28,000 nt of DNA from Deltaproteobacteria bacterium UBA1386 (GTDB lineage: Bacteria; Desulfobacterota; Syntrophorhabdia; Syntrophorhabdales; Syntrophorhabdaceae), in the NCBI GenBank assembly GCA_002305765.1, contig DBQU01000100.1:1-28000 (forward strand), in the 5' to 3' direction. The notes under the pieces are model-generated. The model was not told the DNA's origin, ran no database searches, and saw only the letters and a list, made by a program, of their open reading frames with translations. Positions 7,732 through 15,362 of the stretch are shown one piece after another (the stretch's first letter is position 1; each line of letters begins with the position of its first letter). The translations under genes and the position numbers were made by a program.

Positions 7732-9231
7732 TTACCCTTCAATGACCTTCTTCAGCTTCTCGTCAAGTTCGCTGGAATCGTAGGGTTTTGTGAGGACATC
7801 CTGAAAACCGTATTCCCTGTAGTCAGCCACGACGGGGTCGTTGAGATACCCACTCGATATGATCGCCTTGACCCCGGGGTCGATCCGCTGGATCTCCCGC
7901 AGGACCTCCTTGCCCCCGAGGCTTCCCGGGACGGCGAGGTCGAGGATGACCGCATCGAAAGGACTCTTCAGTTCCATTGCCTGCTTGTAAAGAGTCACCG
8001 CCTCTTCACCGCTTTGCACCGTGGTCACCGTGTAGCCAAGGTATTCGAGAAGTTCCTTCCCGATCTCGAGGACAAGCTCCTCGTCGTCAAGAAGAAGGAC
8101 GCTCCCCTCTCGAGTACCGGCCAGCCGCCGGGACGCTGCCGCCTCCTGCGCCGCCTCCTGCTTGTACGCCGGGAGGTTCACATGGAAGACGGAGCCCCGC
8201 CCCTTCGTTGACTCGATGGAGATACTGCCGTTGTGCTTCCTGACTATGGCATAGGAGATGGCAAGGCCCAGCCCGACCCCCTTTTCCGATCCCATTCCCT
8301 TTGTCGTGTAATAGGGGTCGAACACCTTCGGAATGTCCTCGGGAGCGATGCCGGTCCCCTCATCGGCTATGGATATCCTCACATAGTCCTCCGTCATGAG
8401 GGGAAGCCTGTCTTCGGGAGAAATGCTCACGTTCCTGACGGTTATGGTGATCTTCCCACCGGCCGGCATGGATTCTCTCGCGTTCCTGAGGATGTTCTCG
8501 ATGACCTGCCTGATCTGCTCCTCGTCGGCCTCGATGGGAAGAAGGTCCGAAGATACGTCAAAGACACAATCGATGGGAAAACCGCGCAGAGCCCGCTCCG
8601 CCACGAACCTCACCAGAACGCCCGGCTGGACTATGCTTCGGATGGGATTCCCTCCCCGGGAGAAAGTCAGGAGCTGCTGCGTCAGGGTCTTTCCCAGAAA
8701 AGCGATCCTTTCCGCCTCATTGAGGTAGTCCATCAACCGTCCGTTGTCAGGCGTGTGCATCCTGGCAAGCGACAGGTTGCCCACGATGGCCATCAGAAGA
8801 TTGTTGAAATCATGGGCGATGCCACCCGCCAGAGTCCCCAGGGACTGGAGGTTCTTCGCCTTCAGGATGTCCTCCTCCATCCTCTTCTGCTCACTGATGT
8901 CTATGATGACGCCAACAATACCACCGACACTTCCGTCCTCGGCCGTGAGCGTCGCCTTCTTGTTGAGGTCAAAGCGCACCCTGCCGTCCGCCCTGACACT
9001 CTTCATTTCGTAGGACCTGACTCCCGGCTCGGCGAGGAGCTCCTGGTCCATCGCCTGGTGGACCTCGGCCTCTTCCTGCCTCAAGGGCAACTGGAAGACA
9101 TCCTTGCCTATGAACTGTTCATCGATGACGCCGAAGTACTCACGAAAGGCCCTGTTGCAGATGAGATAGACCCCCCTTGTGTCCTTGTAGTAGACAGGAC
9201 TTGGGATGTTGTCGATGAGCGCCTGAAACAT
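7732..9231 (-). CDS. PAS hybrid histidine kinase with C-terminal receiver
   Basis: A 499-residue soluble sensor kinase. A PAS domain (about 1-112) begins within the first few residues, followed by the H-box GGIAHDFNN with phospho-accepting His140, an N-box around N246-N250, G-boxes ADEGTGIAPED and GVGLGLAIS (ATPase domain to about 355), and a receiver domain (375-499) with acidic pair D382/D383, phosphoacceptor D431 and K482. The GGIAHDFNNLL H-box with a fused receiver is typical of self-contained hybrid kinases. No partner regulator or output gene adjoins it. No Shine-Dalgarno sequence precedes ATG 9231. The frame stays open for 17 codons upstream to a TGA, and those codons read as plausible helix without a standard start codon, so an unusual start or a trimmed N-terminus is possible. 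It converges with comEC. Confidence 0.92.
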   Translation of the reverse strand: MFQALIDNIPSPVYYKDTRGVYLICNRAFREYFGVIDEQFIGKDVFQLPLRQEEAEVHQAMDQELLAEPGVRSYEMKSVRADGRVRFDLNKKATLTAEDGSVGGIVGVIIDISEQKRMEEDILKAKNLQSLGTLAGGIAHDFNNLLMAIVGNLSLARMHTPDNGRLMDYLNEAERIAFLGKTLTQQLLTFSRGGNPIRSIVQPGVLVRFVAERALRGFPIDCVFDVSSDLLPIEADEEQIRQVIENILRNARESMPAGGKITITVRNVSISPEDRLPLMTEDYVRISIADEGTGIAPEDIPKVFDPYYTTKGMGSEKGVGLGLAISYAIVRKHNGSISIESTKGRGSVFHVNLPAYKQEAAQEAAASRRLAGTREGSVLLLDDEELVLEIGKELLEYLGYTVTTVQSGEEAVTLYKQAMELKSPFDAVILDLAVPGSLGGKEVLREIQRIDPGVKAIISSGYLNDPVVADYREYGFQDVLTKPYDSSELDEKLKKVIEG

Positions 9232-9281
9232 GTGAGGCGTTTTGGAAAGGATCTCTACGAGCGCTTCCAGTGTAAACTCTC

Positions 9282-9297
9282 AGATTCCAAAGAATCT
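9282..9297. other. Short perfect inverted repeat upstream of the kinase
   Basis: AGATTC-CAAA-GAATCT is a 6-bp perfect inverted repeat 51 bp upstream of the kinase start, followed on the plus strand by TTTTATT. It lies downstream of a TACAAT -10-like box on the minus strand, so it may be an operator or a small leader hairpin of the kinase transcript. The rest of the 159-bp gap up to the Ppx stop shows nothing recognisable. Confidence 0.35.
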
Positions 9298-9390
9298 TTT
9301 ATTGATATTGTATGACTTTTATCACAAAAGAACCGTGTCGGTCTATACAAAAAGATGAAGGGCGCCCGAAGCGGCGTCGAAAAGGACCGA

Positions 9391-10308
9391 CTACGCGGTA
9401 AACCCGCACCTATCGTATATCACTCCGTACCTTACGCCCGCCGCGCTGACCCTCACCCGGTCAAATCCGCCATGCTCCATGATCTCTCTCAGAATGACCG
9501 CCCCCTGCACGATTATGTCCTCCCTGCCCGGCTCCATCCCCGTGACACGTCTTCTCTCATCACTCGTCAATCGGGCAAGGGTGGCTATCAGTTCCTTCAC
9601 CTGTCCGAGGCCGATCACAAAACCATGTACGACAGCCTTGTCGTAGGCCCCGATCCCGGCCACCATGGCGGCTATGTTGGTCACCGTGCCTCCCGTCCCC
9701 ACAAGGACGCTCCCCCTGGGACAGCTGACCGGTGAAAGATGTTCCTGTATGTATGAGACCACACTCTCCATTTCTTCCCTGACCGGAGGATCGTGCGAGA
9801 CGAACGCGTCGGTGAGCCTGACACTTCCCATCGGCAGCGAGACATAGGCGGCAAGATCCCGGTCCGTCCCGGTGATCACCTCCGTGCTCCCTCCCCCGAT
9901 ATCGATTATGGTCATCCCCGACGCCCGCACGACATTGTCGTCACGAACGGAGAGATAGGTGTAGCGAGCCTCGTCCCGGGCGCTTATGATCTCGACATCG
10001 AAACCGAAGGCATCCCGCACGGATGCCAGGAACTCGCCACTGTTCGCGGCCTCCCTCAACGCTGCGGTGCCCACGCAGAATAGGCGCCGAACATCATGTG
10101 ACGCCGCGATGGCGACATAGCGTCCGAGTCCTTCCATCGTTCGGAGCATAGCCGGACCGCTCAGGCGGCCGGAGTTTGCGAGGCCCTCCCCGAGCCTCAC
10201 GATGGTAGACATATCGATAACGTCGCGGAACACCCTGTTCTCATCGTCCCTGTCGACGACGACGAGAAGGACCGTATTCGTACCGATGTCAATGGCGGCA
10301 CATTTCAT
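9391..10308 (-). CDS. Ppx/GppA-family phosphatase
   Basis: A 305-residue member of the exopolyphosphatase/guanosine pentaphosphate phosphatase family (ASKHA fold), which hydrolyses polyphosphate or pppGpp. The first phosphate-binding loop AIDIGTNT is at 5-12, GTAALREA follows near 80, and the second loop DIGGGSTE is near 138-145, with GTGGTVTN further on. It is the short form of about 300 residues without the C-terminal HD domain of E. coli Ppx, so polyphosphate versus pppGpp preference cannot be read from sequence. ATG at 10308 has GAGGA six bases upstream. It is divergent from the ccdA-like gene with a 37-bp gap, and that gene's -35 box starts directly next to this ATG, so the two promoters share space. 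Confidence 0.93.
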   Translation of the reverse strand: MKCAAIDIGTNTVLLVVVDRDDENRVFRDVIDMSTIVRLGEGLANSGRLSGPAMLRTMEGLGRYVAIAASHDVRRLFCVGTAALREAANSGEFLASVRDAFGFDVEIISARDEARYTYLSVRDDNVVRASGMTIIDIGGGSTEVITGTDRDLAAYVSLPMGSVRLTDAFVSHDPPVREEMESVVSYIQEHLSPVSCPRGSVLVGTGGTVTNIAAMVAGIGAYDKAVVHGFVIGLGQVKELIATLARLTSDERRRVTGMEPGREDIIVQGAVILREIMEHGGFDRVRVSAAGVRYGVIYDRCGFTA

Positions 10309-10338
10309 TTGACATCCTCACGAGAAACCCCATAAGAT
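10309..10338 (+). promoter_or_regulatory. Promoter for the ccdA-like gene, apparently leaderless
   Basis: A perfect TTGACA (10309-10314), an 18-bp spacer and TAAGAT (10333-10338). The -10 box ends 7 nt before ATG 10346, so transcription should begin at or within a base or so of the start codon. There is no ribosome-binding site in the gap. Confidence 0.6.
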
Positions 10339-10345
10339 ACGGCTC

Positions 10346-11086
10346 ATGGAACCGGGCGGCCTGTCAGCGATGAATGTAAGCGGTCTTGCCGCCTTCATGT
10401 CGGGGTTCCTGTCATTCTTCACGCCCTGCATCCTTCCCCTTGTCCCCTCGTACCTCATCTATATCAGCGGGATAACGGTCGGTGATGTAGCCGCTCCGAC
10501 GAAGGAACACAGGAGAAGGGTATTTTTTCATTCCCTCAGTTTCATCCTCGGCTTCTCTTTCGTCTTCGTGGCCCTCGGGGTCTCCACGTCGTTGCTGGGT
10601 GGGTTCTTCGCCGAGTACCAGGCATACATCATACGCCTCGGCGGGATCATTCTCATCCTCCTCGGCCTCTTCTACCTCGATATCATAAAGATATCTTTCT
10701 TCAACCGCCAGTACATGATGCAACTCGAACAGAAACCCGTCGGTCTCGCCGGCTCCTTCGTGGTCGGCCTGACCTTCTCCCTGGGCTGGACGCCCTGTGT
10801 CGGCCCGGCACTCTCTTCGATCCTCATCGTGGCGTCCATGGCCGGGAAAACCTCCCATGGGACCTACCTGCTTTCGCTCTATTCTCTCGGACTGGCGATA
10901 CCCTTTGTCGTCTCCTCGCTCCTCTTCGACAAACTGTTCATTCTCTTGAAGAGGTTCGGCTTCATCGCGCAATACGCCGTGAAGGTGCTCGGAGCGCTTC
11001 TCATCCTCCTCGGCCTTCTTATGGTCAGTTCCTATTACATGACGCTCAATCTCTGGATAGGGACGTTGCTTCCGTCGGGGGTGTGA
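10346..11086 (+). CDS. ccdA: CcdA-family thiol-disulfide transmembrane protein
   Basis: A 246-residue polytopic membrane protein of the CcdA/DsbD-core family, which carries reducing equivalents from cytoplasmic thioredoxin across the membrane to periplasmic thioredoxin-like partners, mainly for cytochrome c haem ligation. The conserved cysteines are in FFTPCILPLVPSY (C28) and GWTPCVGPA (C151), each in the first helix of a repeated three-helix unit; six helices are visible in all. Length is normal for CcdA. No thioredoxin-like partner or other cytochrome biogenesis gene adjoins. ATG 10346 fits the promoter spacing; ATG at 10370, also without a ribosome site, starts closer to the first helix. 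It converges with rpoH across a 33-bp gap in which I see no terminator. Confidence 0.92.
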   Translation: MEPGGLSAMNVSGLAAFMSGFLSFFTPCILPLVPSYLIYISGITVGDVAAPTKEHRRRVFFHSLSFILGFSFVFVALGVSTSLLGGFFAEYQAYIIRLGGIILILLGLFYLDIIKISFFNRQYMMQLEQKPVGLAGSFVVGLTFSLGWTPCVGPALSSILIVASMAGKTSHGTYLLSLYSLGLAIPFVVSSLLFDKLFILLKRFGFIAQYAVKVLGALLILLGLLMVSSYYMTLNLWIGTLLPSGV

Positions 11087-11119
11087 ACCTGAACCTCGAG
11101 GCCCGGGATGACGAAACGG

Positions 11120-12019
11120 CTACAGGTCAAGCTCCTGAAACTCGTTCTGGAACCGTTCCCTGAACTTCTTTATGACCCTGCTCTCGATCTGCCTCGCCCT
11201 CTCTCGTGAGATCTTGAACTGCTGGCCTATCTCCTGGAGGGTCAGCGGTTCTTCCGCCATGATCCTCTGTTCGAAAATGAAGATCTCTTTCGGGTTGAGA
11301 TCTTTCTTGAACTCCTTCACCCTCTGCGCGAGGATCTCCCGCTTCTCCTTGTCCGATACGACCTCCTCGACGTCATCTCCGCTCTTGATCATATCCATGA
11401 CCGTATCGTCGCTCTCATCGTGAATGGGAGAATCCAGGGAAACGTCCGTGAAGGCCAGCCTCTTCTGCATTTCCTCTATCTCTTCTTCCTTCACGTCGAG
11501 GTTGCTCGCAAGGAGTGCCGGGGCCGGGAACATCCCCAGGGCCTCCAGTTTCTGCTTCTCCTTGTTGAGGCGGTAGAAGAGCTTTCTCTGGCTCTGTGTC
11601 GTCCCCACTTTGACGAGACTCCAGGAATCCATGATGTACTTCAGTATGTACGCCCGTATCCAGAACGACGCATAGGTGGAGAACTTGGTGCCCTTGTAGG
11701 GGTTGAACTTCTTCACGGCGTGAAGGAGGCCGACATTCCCCTCCTGGATGAGGTCGAGGACATTGAGGTAGGTGTTGTAGTACTCCAGCGAGATCTTCAC
11801 CACCAGCTTGAGATTCGACATGACAAGTTTTTGCGCGGCATCCCTGTCCTTGTCCTCGAAGACCCTCCTTGCCACCTCGAACTCCTCCTCCCGCGTCAGG
11901 ACGCTGTAGCGCGAAACCTCGGAGAGATACTTCCGTAAGGGGTCGAAGGTGGTGGGAAGCGAACTGTCTTCAGACCGCTCGCTCACCGGCCGTTTCTCGA
12001 CGATACTGTCGTCATCCAT
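11120..12019 (-). CDS. rpoH: RpoH-type sigma factor (sigma-32 family)
   Basis: A 299-residue sigma-70-family factor. Region 2 (about 55-130) has DLIQEGNVGLLHAVKKF and the -10-contacting FSTYASFWIRAYI. Directly after it, VKVGTTQSQRKLFYRLNK closely matches the RpoH box of heat-shock sigma factors. Region 3 and region 4 (about 230-295) follow, with LTLQEIGQQFKISRERARQIE as the -35-binding helix-turn-helix. An acidic N-terminal tail precedes region 1.2/2. The expected role is transcription of heat-shock and protein-quality genes. It is the last gene of a seven-gene run, 12 bp after xdhC, with AGAGG nine bases before the ATG. That position is unusual for rpoH, which often stands alone; an internal promoter within xdhC is possible. 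Some deltaproteobacteria have several RpoH-like factors. Confidence 0.9.
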   Translation of the reverse strand: MDDDSIVEKRPVSERSEDSSLPTTFDPLRKYLSEVSRYSVLTREEEFEVARRVFEDKDRDAAQKLVMSNLKLVVKISLEYYNTYLNVLDLIQEGNVGLLHAVKKFNPYKGTKFSTYASFWIRAYILKYIMDSWSLVKVGTTQSQRKLFYRLNKEKQKLEALGMFPAPALLASNLDVKEEEIEEMQKRLAFTDVSLDSPIHDESDDTVMDMIKSGDDVEEVVSDKEKREILAQRVKEFKKDLNPKEIFIFEQRIMAEEPLTLQEIGQQFKISRERARQIESRVIKKFRERFQNEFQELDL

Positions 12020-12031
12020 TGTGGCAAACCT

Positions 12032-13033
12032 CTATTCGGCCCGTATCTGTATCAACTGGCCGACGATACTCACCGCTATCTCCTGCGGCGTTTCGGCACG
12101 GATGGAAAGACCGATGGGGGCATACACCCGGGAAACAACCTCATCGGAATAGCCTGACTCACGCATGAGGTCGAAGATGATCTGCACCTTTCTCCTGCTC
12201 CCGATCATACCGACATACCGGGCGTTCCTGGAAAGGGCGGCCCGCAGGACATCGGCGTCGTGAGAATGGCCCCGGGTGACGATGACGATGAACTCACGCC
12301 CTGTGAAGCTCAGAGAATCGAACGCCTCCACGAAGTCTCCTACCACGATCTCCGCCGCCTCGGGGAAACGTTCGGCGTTGGCGTATTCCGTCCTGTCATC
12401 GATGACGACCACGTTGAAATCGACCATGTTCGCCATCCGCGCAATGTATTGGGACACGTGCCCCGCCCCGAACACATACAACCTGGTGCGGTCGAAGAGA
12501 GGCTCGACGATGAACCTGCCCTCCCCGACGATCACGGGCCTTCTTTCACCGAAAAGGCCCAGGTGACCCGCAGCGCTACCCTCATCTATGGGATCTCCCG
12601 TGATCACGAGACCCTCTTCAATGAGGGTCTTCGTGAAAACACCGGTGGCCAGGGCGGTCACAACAACAGCCATTCCGCCCTTTCGCTCCAGCTCCGCAAG
12701 GCGGGCGTAGAGAGGTCTGTGCGCCTGCCCCACAGGCTCCAGGAGAACATCCACGTTCCCCCCGCAGAGCATGCCCTGTTCCGCAACGGTCCTGGAATCC
12801 ATTCTCATGTGGAAGATGGAGGCCCTGTCCTCGCTCATCTTTCCTGCCGCTTCTTCCTGCACATGGCGTTCGAGCAATCCTCCGCCCACGGTCCCAAATG
12901 ACCGTCCCGTCTCATCAATGTACATCTTCGCCCCGACATCGCGCGGCGCCGAGCCCGAGCGGCTGATAACCGTCGCAAGAACCCCCCGGCTGCCCGCTTC
13001 CAAATGTTCCCTGATGATCTGGAATATATTCAT
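12032..13033 (-). CDS. xdhC: XdhC/CoxI-family molybdenum-hydroxylase maturation protein
   Basis: A 333-residue protein. XdhC proteins bind molybdenum cofactor, help put on its terminal sulfido ligand and insert it into xanthine-dehydrogenase-type hydroxylases. The N-terminal XdhC/CoxI domain has SGSAPRDVGAKM (about 27-38), GTVGGGLLE (about 47-55) and MLCGGNVDV with the cofactor-binding cysteine near 89. The C-terminal Rossmann-like domain (about 185-320) begins with VFGAGHVSQYIA and carries VTRGHSHDADVL and YVGMIGSRRK. The length indicates both domains are complete. It lies 32 bp after the yqeB-like gene, together with a mocA-like gene. The hydroxylase they serve is not in the window. Confidence 0.93.
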   Translation of the reverse strand: MNIFQIIREHLEAGSRGVLATVISRSGSAPRDVGAKMYIDETGRSFGTVGGGLLERHVQEEAAGKMSEDRASIFHMRMDSRTVAEQGMLCGGNVDVLLEPVGQAHRPLYARLAELERKGGMAVVVTALATGVFTKTLIEEGLVITGDPIDEGSAAGHLGLFGERRPVIVGEGRFIVEPLFDRTRLYVFGAGHVSQYIARMANMVDFNVVVIDDRTEYANAERFPEAAEIVVGDFVEAFDSLSFTGREFIVIVTRGHSHDADVLRAALSRNARYVGMIGSRRKVQIIFDLMRESGYSDEVVSRVYAPIGLSIRAETPQEIAVSIVGQLIQIRAE

Positions 13034-13065
13034 TTACAATCCCTGCGACATCCGGGGACGCGACC

Positions 13066-13896
13066 TCACGCCTGCCCGGGACCTCTGTTGTATTCGTGGA
13101 GGATCGCCTCCAGCACCCCGCCCCCGATCCCGCGAGCCTTGTCGGAGATGGTGTAGCAGTAATCCTTCTTCGCCCGAGGGTCCACATCACCCACCTTTTC
13201 AGCGATCTCGACGTCCATCTCGCGGATGAGACCCCTGAGCACCCCGTCGAAGGGAGCATAGACCGGCTCCTCCCCGACATAGAGAACGAGGTCACCCTTC
13301 TTCACCTCATCGCCCATCCGGTGGACGTGTCTCACCCGCCCCGCCACGGGGGAGCGAAGAACCCTTTCCTTTCCCACGCCTTTCATCTCACCCGGCAGAC
13401 CCGTGTACGGCTCGGCCATTCCATCATAGATCACCCGCCCGAGGTCATGTCCCCGGTTGCTCTCCACCACGACATGGACGTCCCGGGGGGCCACAAAACC
13501 GGGACCCACGCCTACTACAAAGGAGGCCTCGTCTCTTCTCGTTCCGAGATTCCTCTTGGCCATGATGGCGTCAATGACAACATCGGGAAAGAGCACGGCG
13601 ATGCTTTTCCATTCGGGATCCACAACGACGGCGATCCGGCCCGCCCGCCAGACGGCATCCACCCGGGAGGCATCATCCACAAGCTGGCCCGTAACGCCCT
13701 CGACCTCCGCGACGCCATCATGGATGGCCTCGCAGAAGGAGACAAACCGCCGGACACACAGGGGCCTCGGCATATCGAGCATGACAATGCGCTGTATCCC
13801 CGCCCGGTAAAGCCTGTGGGCAATACCCGAGGCCATCTCACCGGCCCCCTTTATGATCACGGACAGTTCCGCGACACTATTCTTCTCAAGCGGCAC
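13066..13896 (-). CDS. yqeB: YqeB/EF2563-family molybdenum-hydroxylase system protein
   Basis: A protein of about 276 residues of the EF2563/YqeB family, which occurs with genes for selenium-dependent molybdenum hydroxylases; its biochemical role is not established. The N-terminus has a Rossmann-type motif KGAGEMASGIAHRL. The middle carries VDPEW and DVVIDAIMAKRN. The C-terminal part has a lipoyl/biotinyl-like hammerhead (VAGRVRHVHRMGDEVKKGD to the cofactor-loop region, then VYAPFDGVLRGL). I take GTG at 13896 as the start because GGAGG lies nine bases upstream and a second purine-rich AAGGAA abuts it; this leaves 35 bp after the mocA-like stop. The frame is open for 73 codons further upstream, but that part reads through mocA with arginine-rich nonsense. 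GTG at 13935, overlapping the mocA stop, is an alternative. Confidence 0.85.
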   Translation of the reverse strand: MPLEKNSVAELSVIIKGAGEMASGIAHRLYRAGIQRIVMLDMPRPLCVRRFVSFCEAIHDGVAEVEGVTGQLVDDASRVDAVWRAGRIAVVVDPEWKSIAVLFPDVVIDAIMAKRNLGTRRDEASFVVGVGPGFVAPRDVHVVVESNRGHDLGRVIYDGMAEPYTGLPGEMKGVGKERVLRSPVAGRVRHVHRMGDEVKKGDLVLYVGEEPVYAPFDGVLRGLIREMDVEIAEKVGDVDPRAKKDYCYTISDKARGIGGGVLEAILHEYNRGPGQA

Positions 13897-13931
13897 TTCC
13901 TTCCACCTCCGCTGGCTGACACTCTCCGAAC

Positions 13932-14537
13932 TCACCCTTTTTCGACCCTGTATCCCCGTCGTCTCAGGACCCTGAGGTCCTCCTCCGTATCGATATCGAA
14001 AAGGATGCCTTCGTCGCCTTCTATAAATAGCACATCTGTGCTGTGCTTTTCTATAACTTCGCGGAGACCCCTGTCGCCATCGAGGAGTTCCATCTCCTCC
14101 CTGTAAGGCCCGCATCGCATAAGGACCGGGTGACCTTTCATTCCCTCGTGGACGGGAACGATGATCCTCCTGTCCGTGTCGCGATACCCTTCGACCATGG
14201 CGGCCAGAAAAGCCTTCTTCACGAAAGGCTTGTCACCAAGATGAAAGAAGACTGCCTCCGCGCCCCCGATCCACGGCAGGACCGCCTTGATGGAACTCGA
14301 CATTCCCTGCCGGTGGTTCTCATTCCGGACCACCCTCACGTTCAAGCCTGTGAGGGCCGCTTCAACGGGAGCGATATCGCTCCCGCCGACAACGATCACC
14401 TCACCAAGACCGGCCTCCACGAAAGGGGTGGCCGCCCTGCGGATGACGGGCTCCGAGTCTATCCTCAGGGTCAGTTTGTTGAAACCGAGCCTTTTCGATG
14501 AACCTGCGGCAAGTATCACGGAATAGATGCCGGTCAT
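13932..14537 (-). CDS. mocA: MocA/MobA-like molybdenum cofactor nucleotidyltransferase
   Basis: A 201-residue NTP transferase of the MobA/MocA type, which attaches CMP (MocA) or GMP (MobA) to molybdopterin cofactor. Visible motifs are the nucleotide-binding loop LAAGSSKRLGFNKL (10-23, near the consensus LAAGxSxRxGxxK), the metal/substrate motif LGDKPFV (about 101-107) and the GDRGLREV stretch near 154. Its place between DUF1858 and the yqeB-like and xdhC genes favours the cytidylyltransferase used by xanthine-dehydrogenase-type hydroxylases (as in MocA/YgfJ) over MobA for DMSO-reductase-type enzymes; this is inference from context. It starts 15 bp after the DUF1858 stop. Confidence 0.88.
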   Translation of the reverse strand: MTGIYSVILAAGSSKRLGFNKLTLRIDSEPVIRRAATPFVEAGLGEVIVVGGSDIAPVEAALTGLNVRVVRNENHRQGMSSSIKAVLPWIGGAEAVFFHLGDKPFVKKAFLAAMVEGYRDTDRRIIVPVHEGMKGHPVLMRCGPYREEMELLDGDRGLREVIEKHSTDVLFIEGDEGILFDIDTEEDLRVLRRRGYRVEKG

Positions 14538-14552
14538 AAGACGCGAGTCCCG

Positions 14553-14765
14553 TCAGTTGTCACCGTTCCAACCTTCTTTCATGGTCTTGCGCAGGCCCTC
14601 GACGAGACTGTCGACATCGACACCGTGGACCTGGGCGCCCTGTTCGATGGTCTCGAAGAGGGCGGCCTCGCATCCGGCACAGCCCAGGCCGAACTCCTCG
14701 AATACACGTGCTGCCTGTGGAAACTTCGCAAGGACTTCCCGAATGGACGTCCTCTTGTCGATCAT
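14553..14765 (-). CDS. Small DUF1858 protein with CxxC motif
   Basis: A 70-residue protein of the DUF1858 (redox-disulfide) family. It begins with the usual pattern of a short TSIREVLAKFP strand-helix, then VFEEFGLGCAGCEAALFETI, where the CxxC pair (GCAGC) starts a helix, and ends in a second helical segment. These small proteins are thought to have a redox or metal-binding role and are often encoded near iron-sulfur or hybrid-cluster proteins; the function is unproven. ATG 14765 is chosen because GGAGG lies about six bases upstream. A longer open frame to 14903 would overlap amrA and reads as arginine-rich noise. It lies 46 bp after amrA and 15 bp before mocA. Confidence 0.85.
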   Translation of the reverse strand: MIDKRTSIREVLAKFPQAARVFEEFGLGCAGCEAALFETIEQGAQVHGVDVDSLVEGLRKTMKEGWNGDN

Positions 14766-14811
14766 CCCTTCCCTCCGGTCCCTGTCTCGGAAATCACGCT
14801 GGTTCCGCTCT

Positions 14812-15345
14812 TCAAAAAACATCCGCGGAAAAGATGAATATATCGGTGTCCTTCGACTTCCATGCGTCTTTCGGGAGGCCCGCCTTGTAGCAGGTGTACT
14901 CAAGGAACTCGGTCCTGTCCCATTTCTGTTCCGTCGCCACCTGAGGCAGCAGCAGCCCCGAATGCACGCCCTTTTCTATGTACAGCCCGTGGACCCCGAC
15001 CTCTATCTCGTTCACATCGTCGATCTTTCTCATCGGAGTCAGGACCGAGATCTCAAAATCGATGTCCTTCCACTCGTCGCTTGTGACAGGCTCGAACCTG
15101 GGATCGTTGAAGGCCGCCTGGATCGCCATCTCCTTCACCGTCTCGTAAAGAGGAAGATACCCTCTCACGTAGCCTATGCATCCCCGCAGGCTGCCGCAGT
15201 TCCTGATCGTCACAAAGGCGCCGCACTTCTCCTTCAGGGGTCCCGTCACCTCAACGGGAGTCGTTTCCTTCCCGAAGAGAACACCTTCGATCGTATCCTT
15301 GACGAGCGCCTTGAGCCTCTGTCTTTCTTCAGGCGAGAGCACCAT
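14812..15345 (-). CDS. amrA: AMMECR1-domain protein (AmmeMemoRadiSam system A)
   Basis: A 177-residue protein filling one AMMECR1 domain. The signature LRGCIGYVRG is at about 54-63, preceded by GAFVTI and followed by AAFNDPRFEPVT and the FEISVLTPM strand. The C-terminal half has GVHGLYIEKG, SGLLLPQVA and FLEYTCYKAGL, all typical of the family. In bacteria and archaea this protein is encoded with a Memo-family protein and often a radical SAM enzyme; the chemistry is not known. Here the Memo gene ends 17 bp upstream, but no radical SAM gene is in the window, so it is either elsewhere or missing. It is the second gene of the amrB-to-rpoH run. Confidence 0.93.
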   Translation of the reverse strand: MVLSPEERQRLKALVKDTIEGVLFGKETTPVEVTGPLKEKCGAFVTIRNCGSLRGCIGYVRGYLPLYETVKEMAIQAAFNDPRFEPVTSDEWKDIDFEISVLTPMRKIDDVNEIEVGVHGLYIEKGVHSGLLLPQVATEQKWDRTEFLEYTCYKAGLPKDAWKSKDTDIFIFSADVF

Positions 15346-15362
15346 TCAACCATCCCTTGTGA

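Noticed and set aside
8233..9315. 360-codon plus-strand open frame opposite the hybrid kinase
   Set aside because: The kinase frame carries all H, N, G and receiver motifs; the opposite frame shows none and has antisense-type composition.
13096..14106. 336-codon plus-strand open frame opposite yqeB-like and mocA-like genes
   Set aside because: Both minus-strand genes have family motifs and ribosome sites; the plus frame spans two genes and has none.
13897..14115. N-terminal extension of the yqeB-like gene to an ATG at 14115
   Set aside because: It runs through the mocA-like gene in another frame and is arginine-rich nonsense; GTG 13896 has a good ribosome site.
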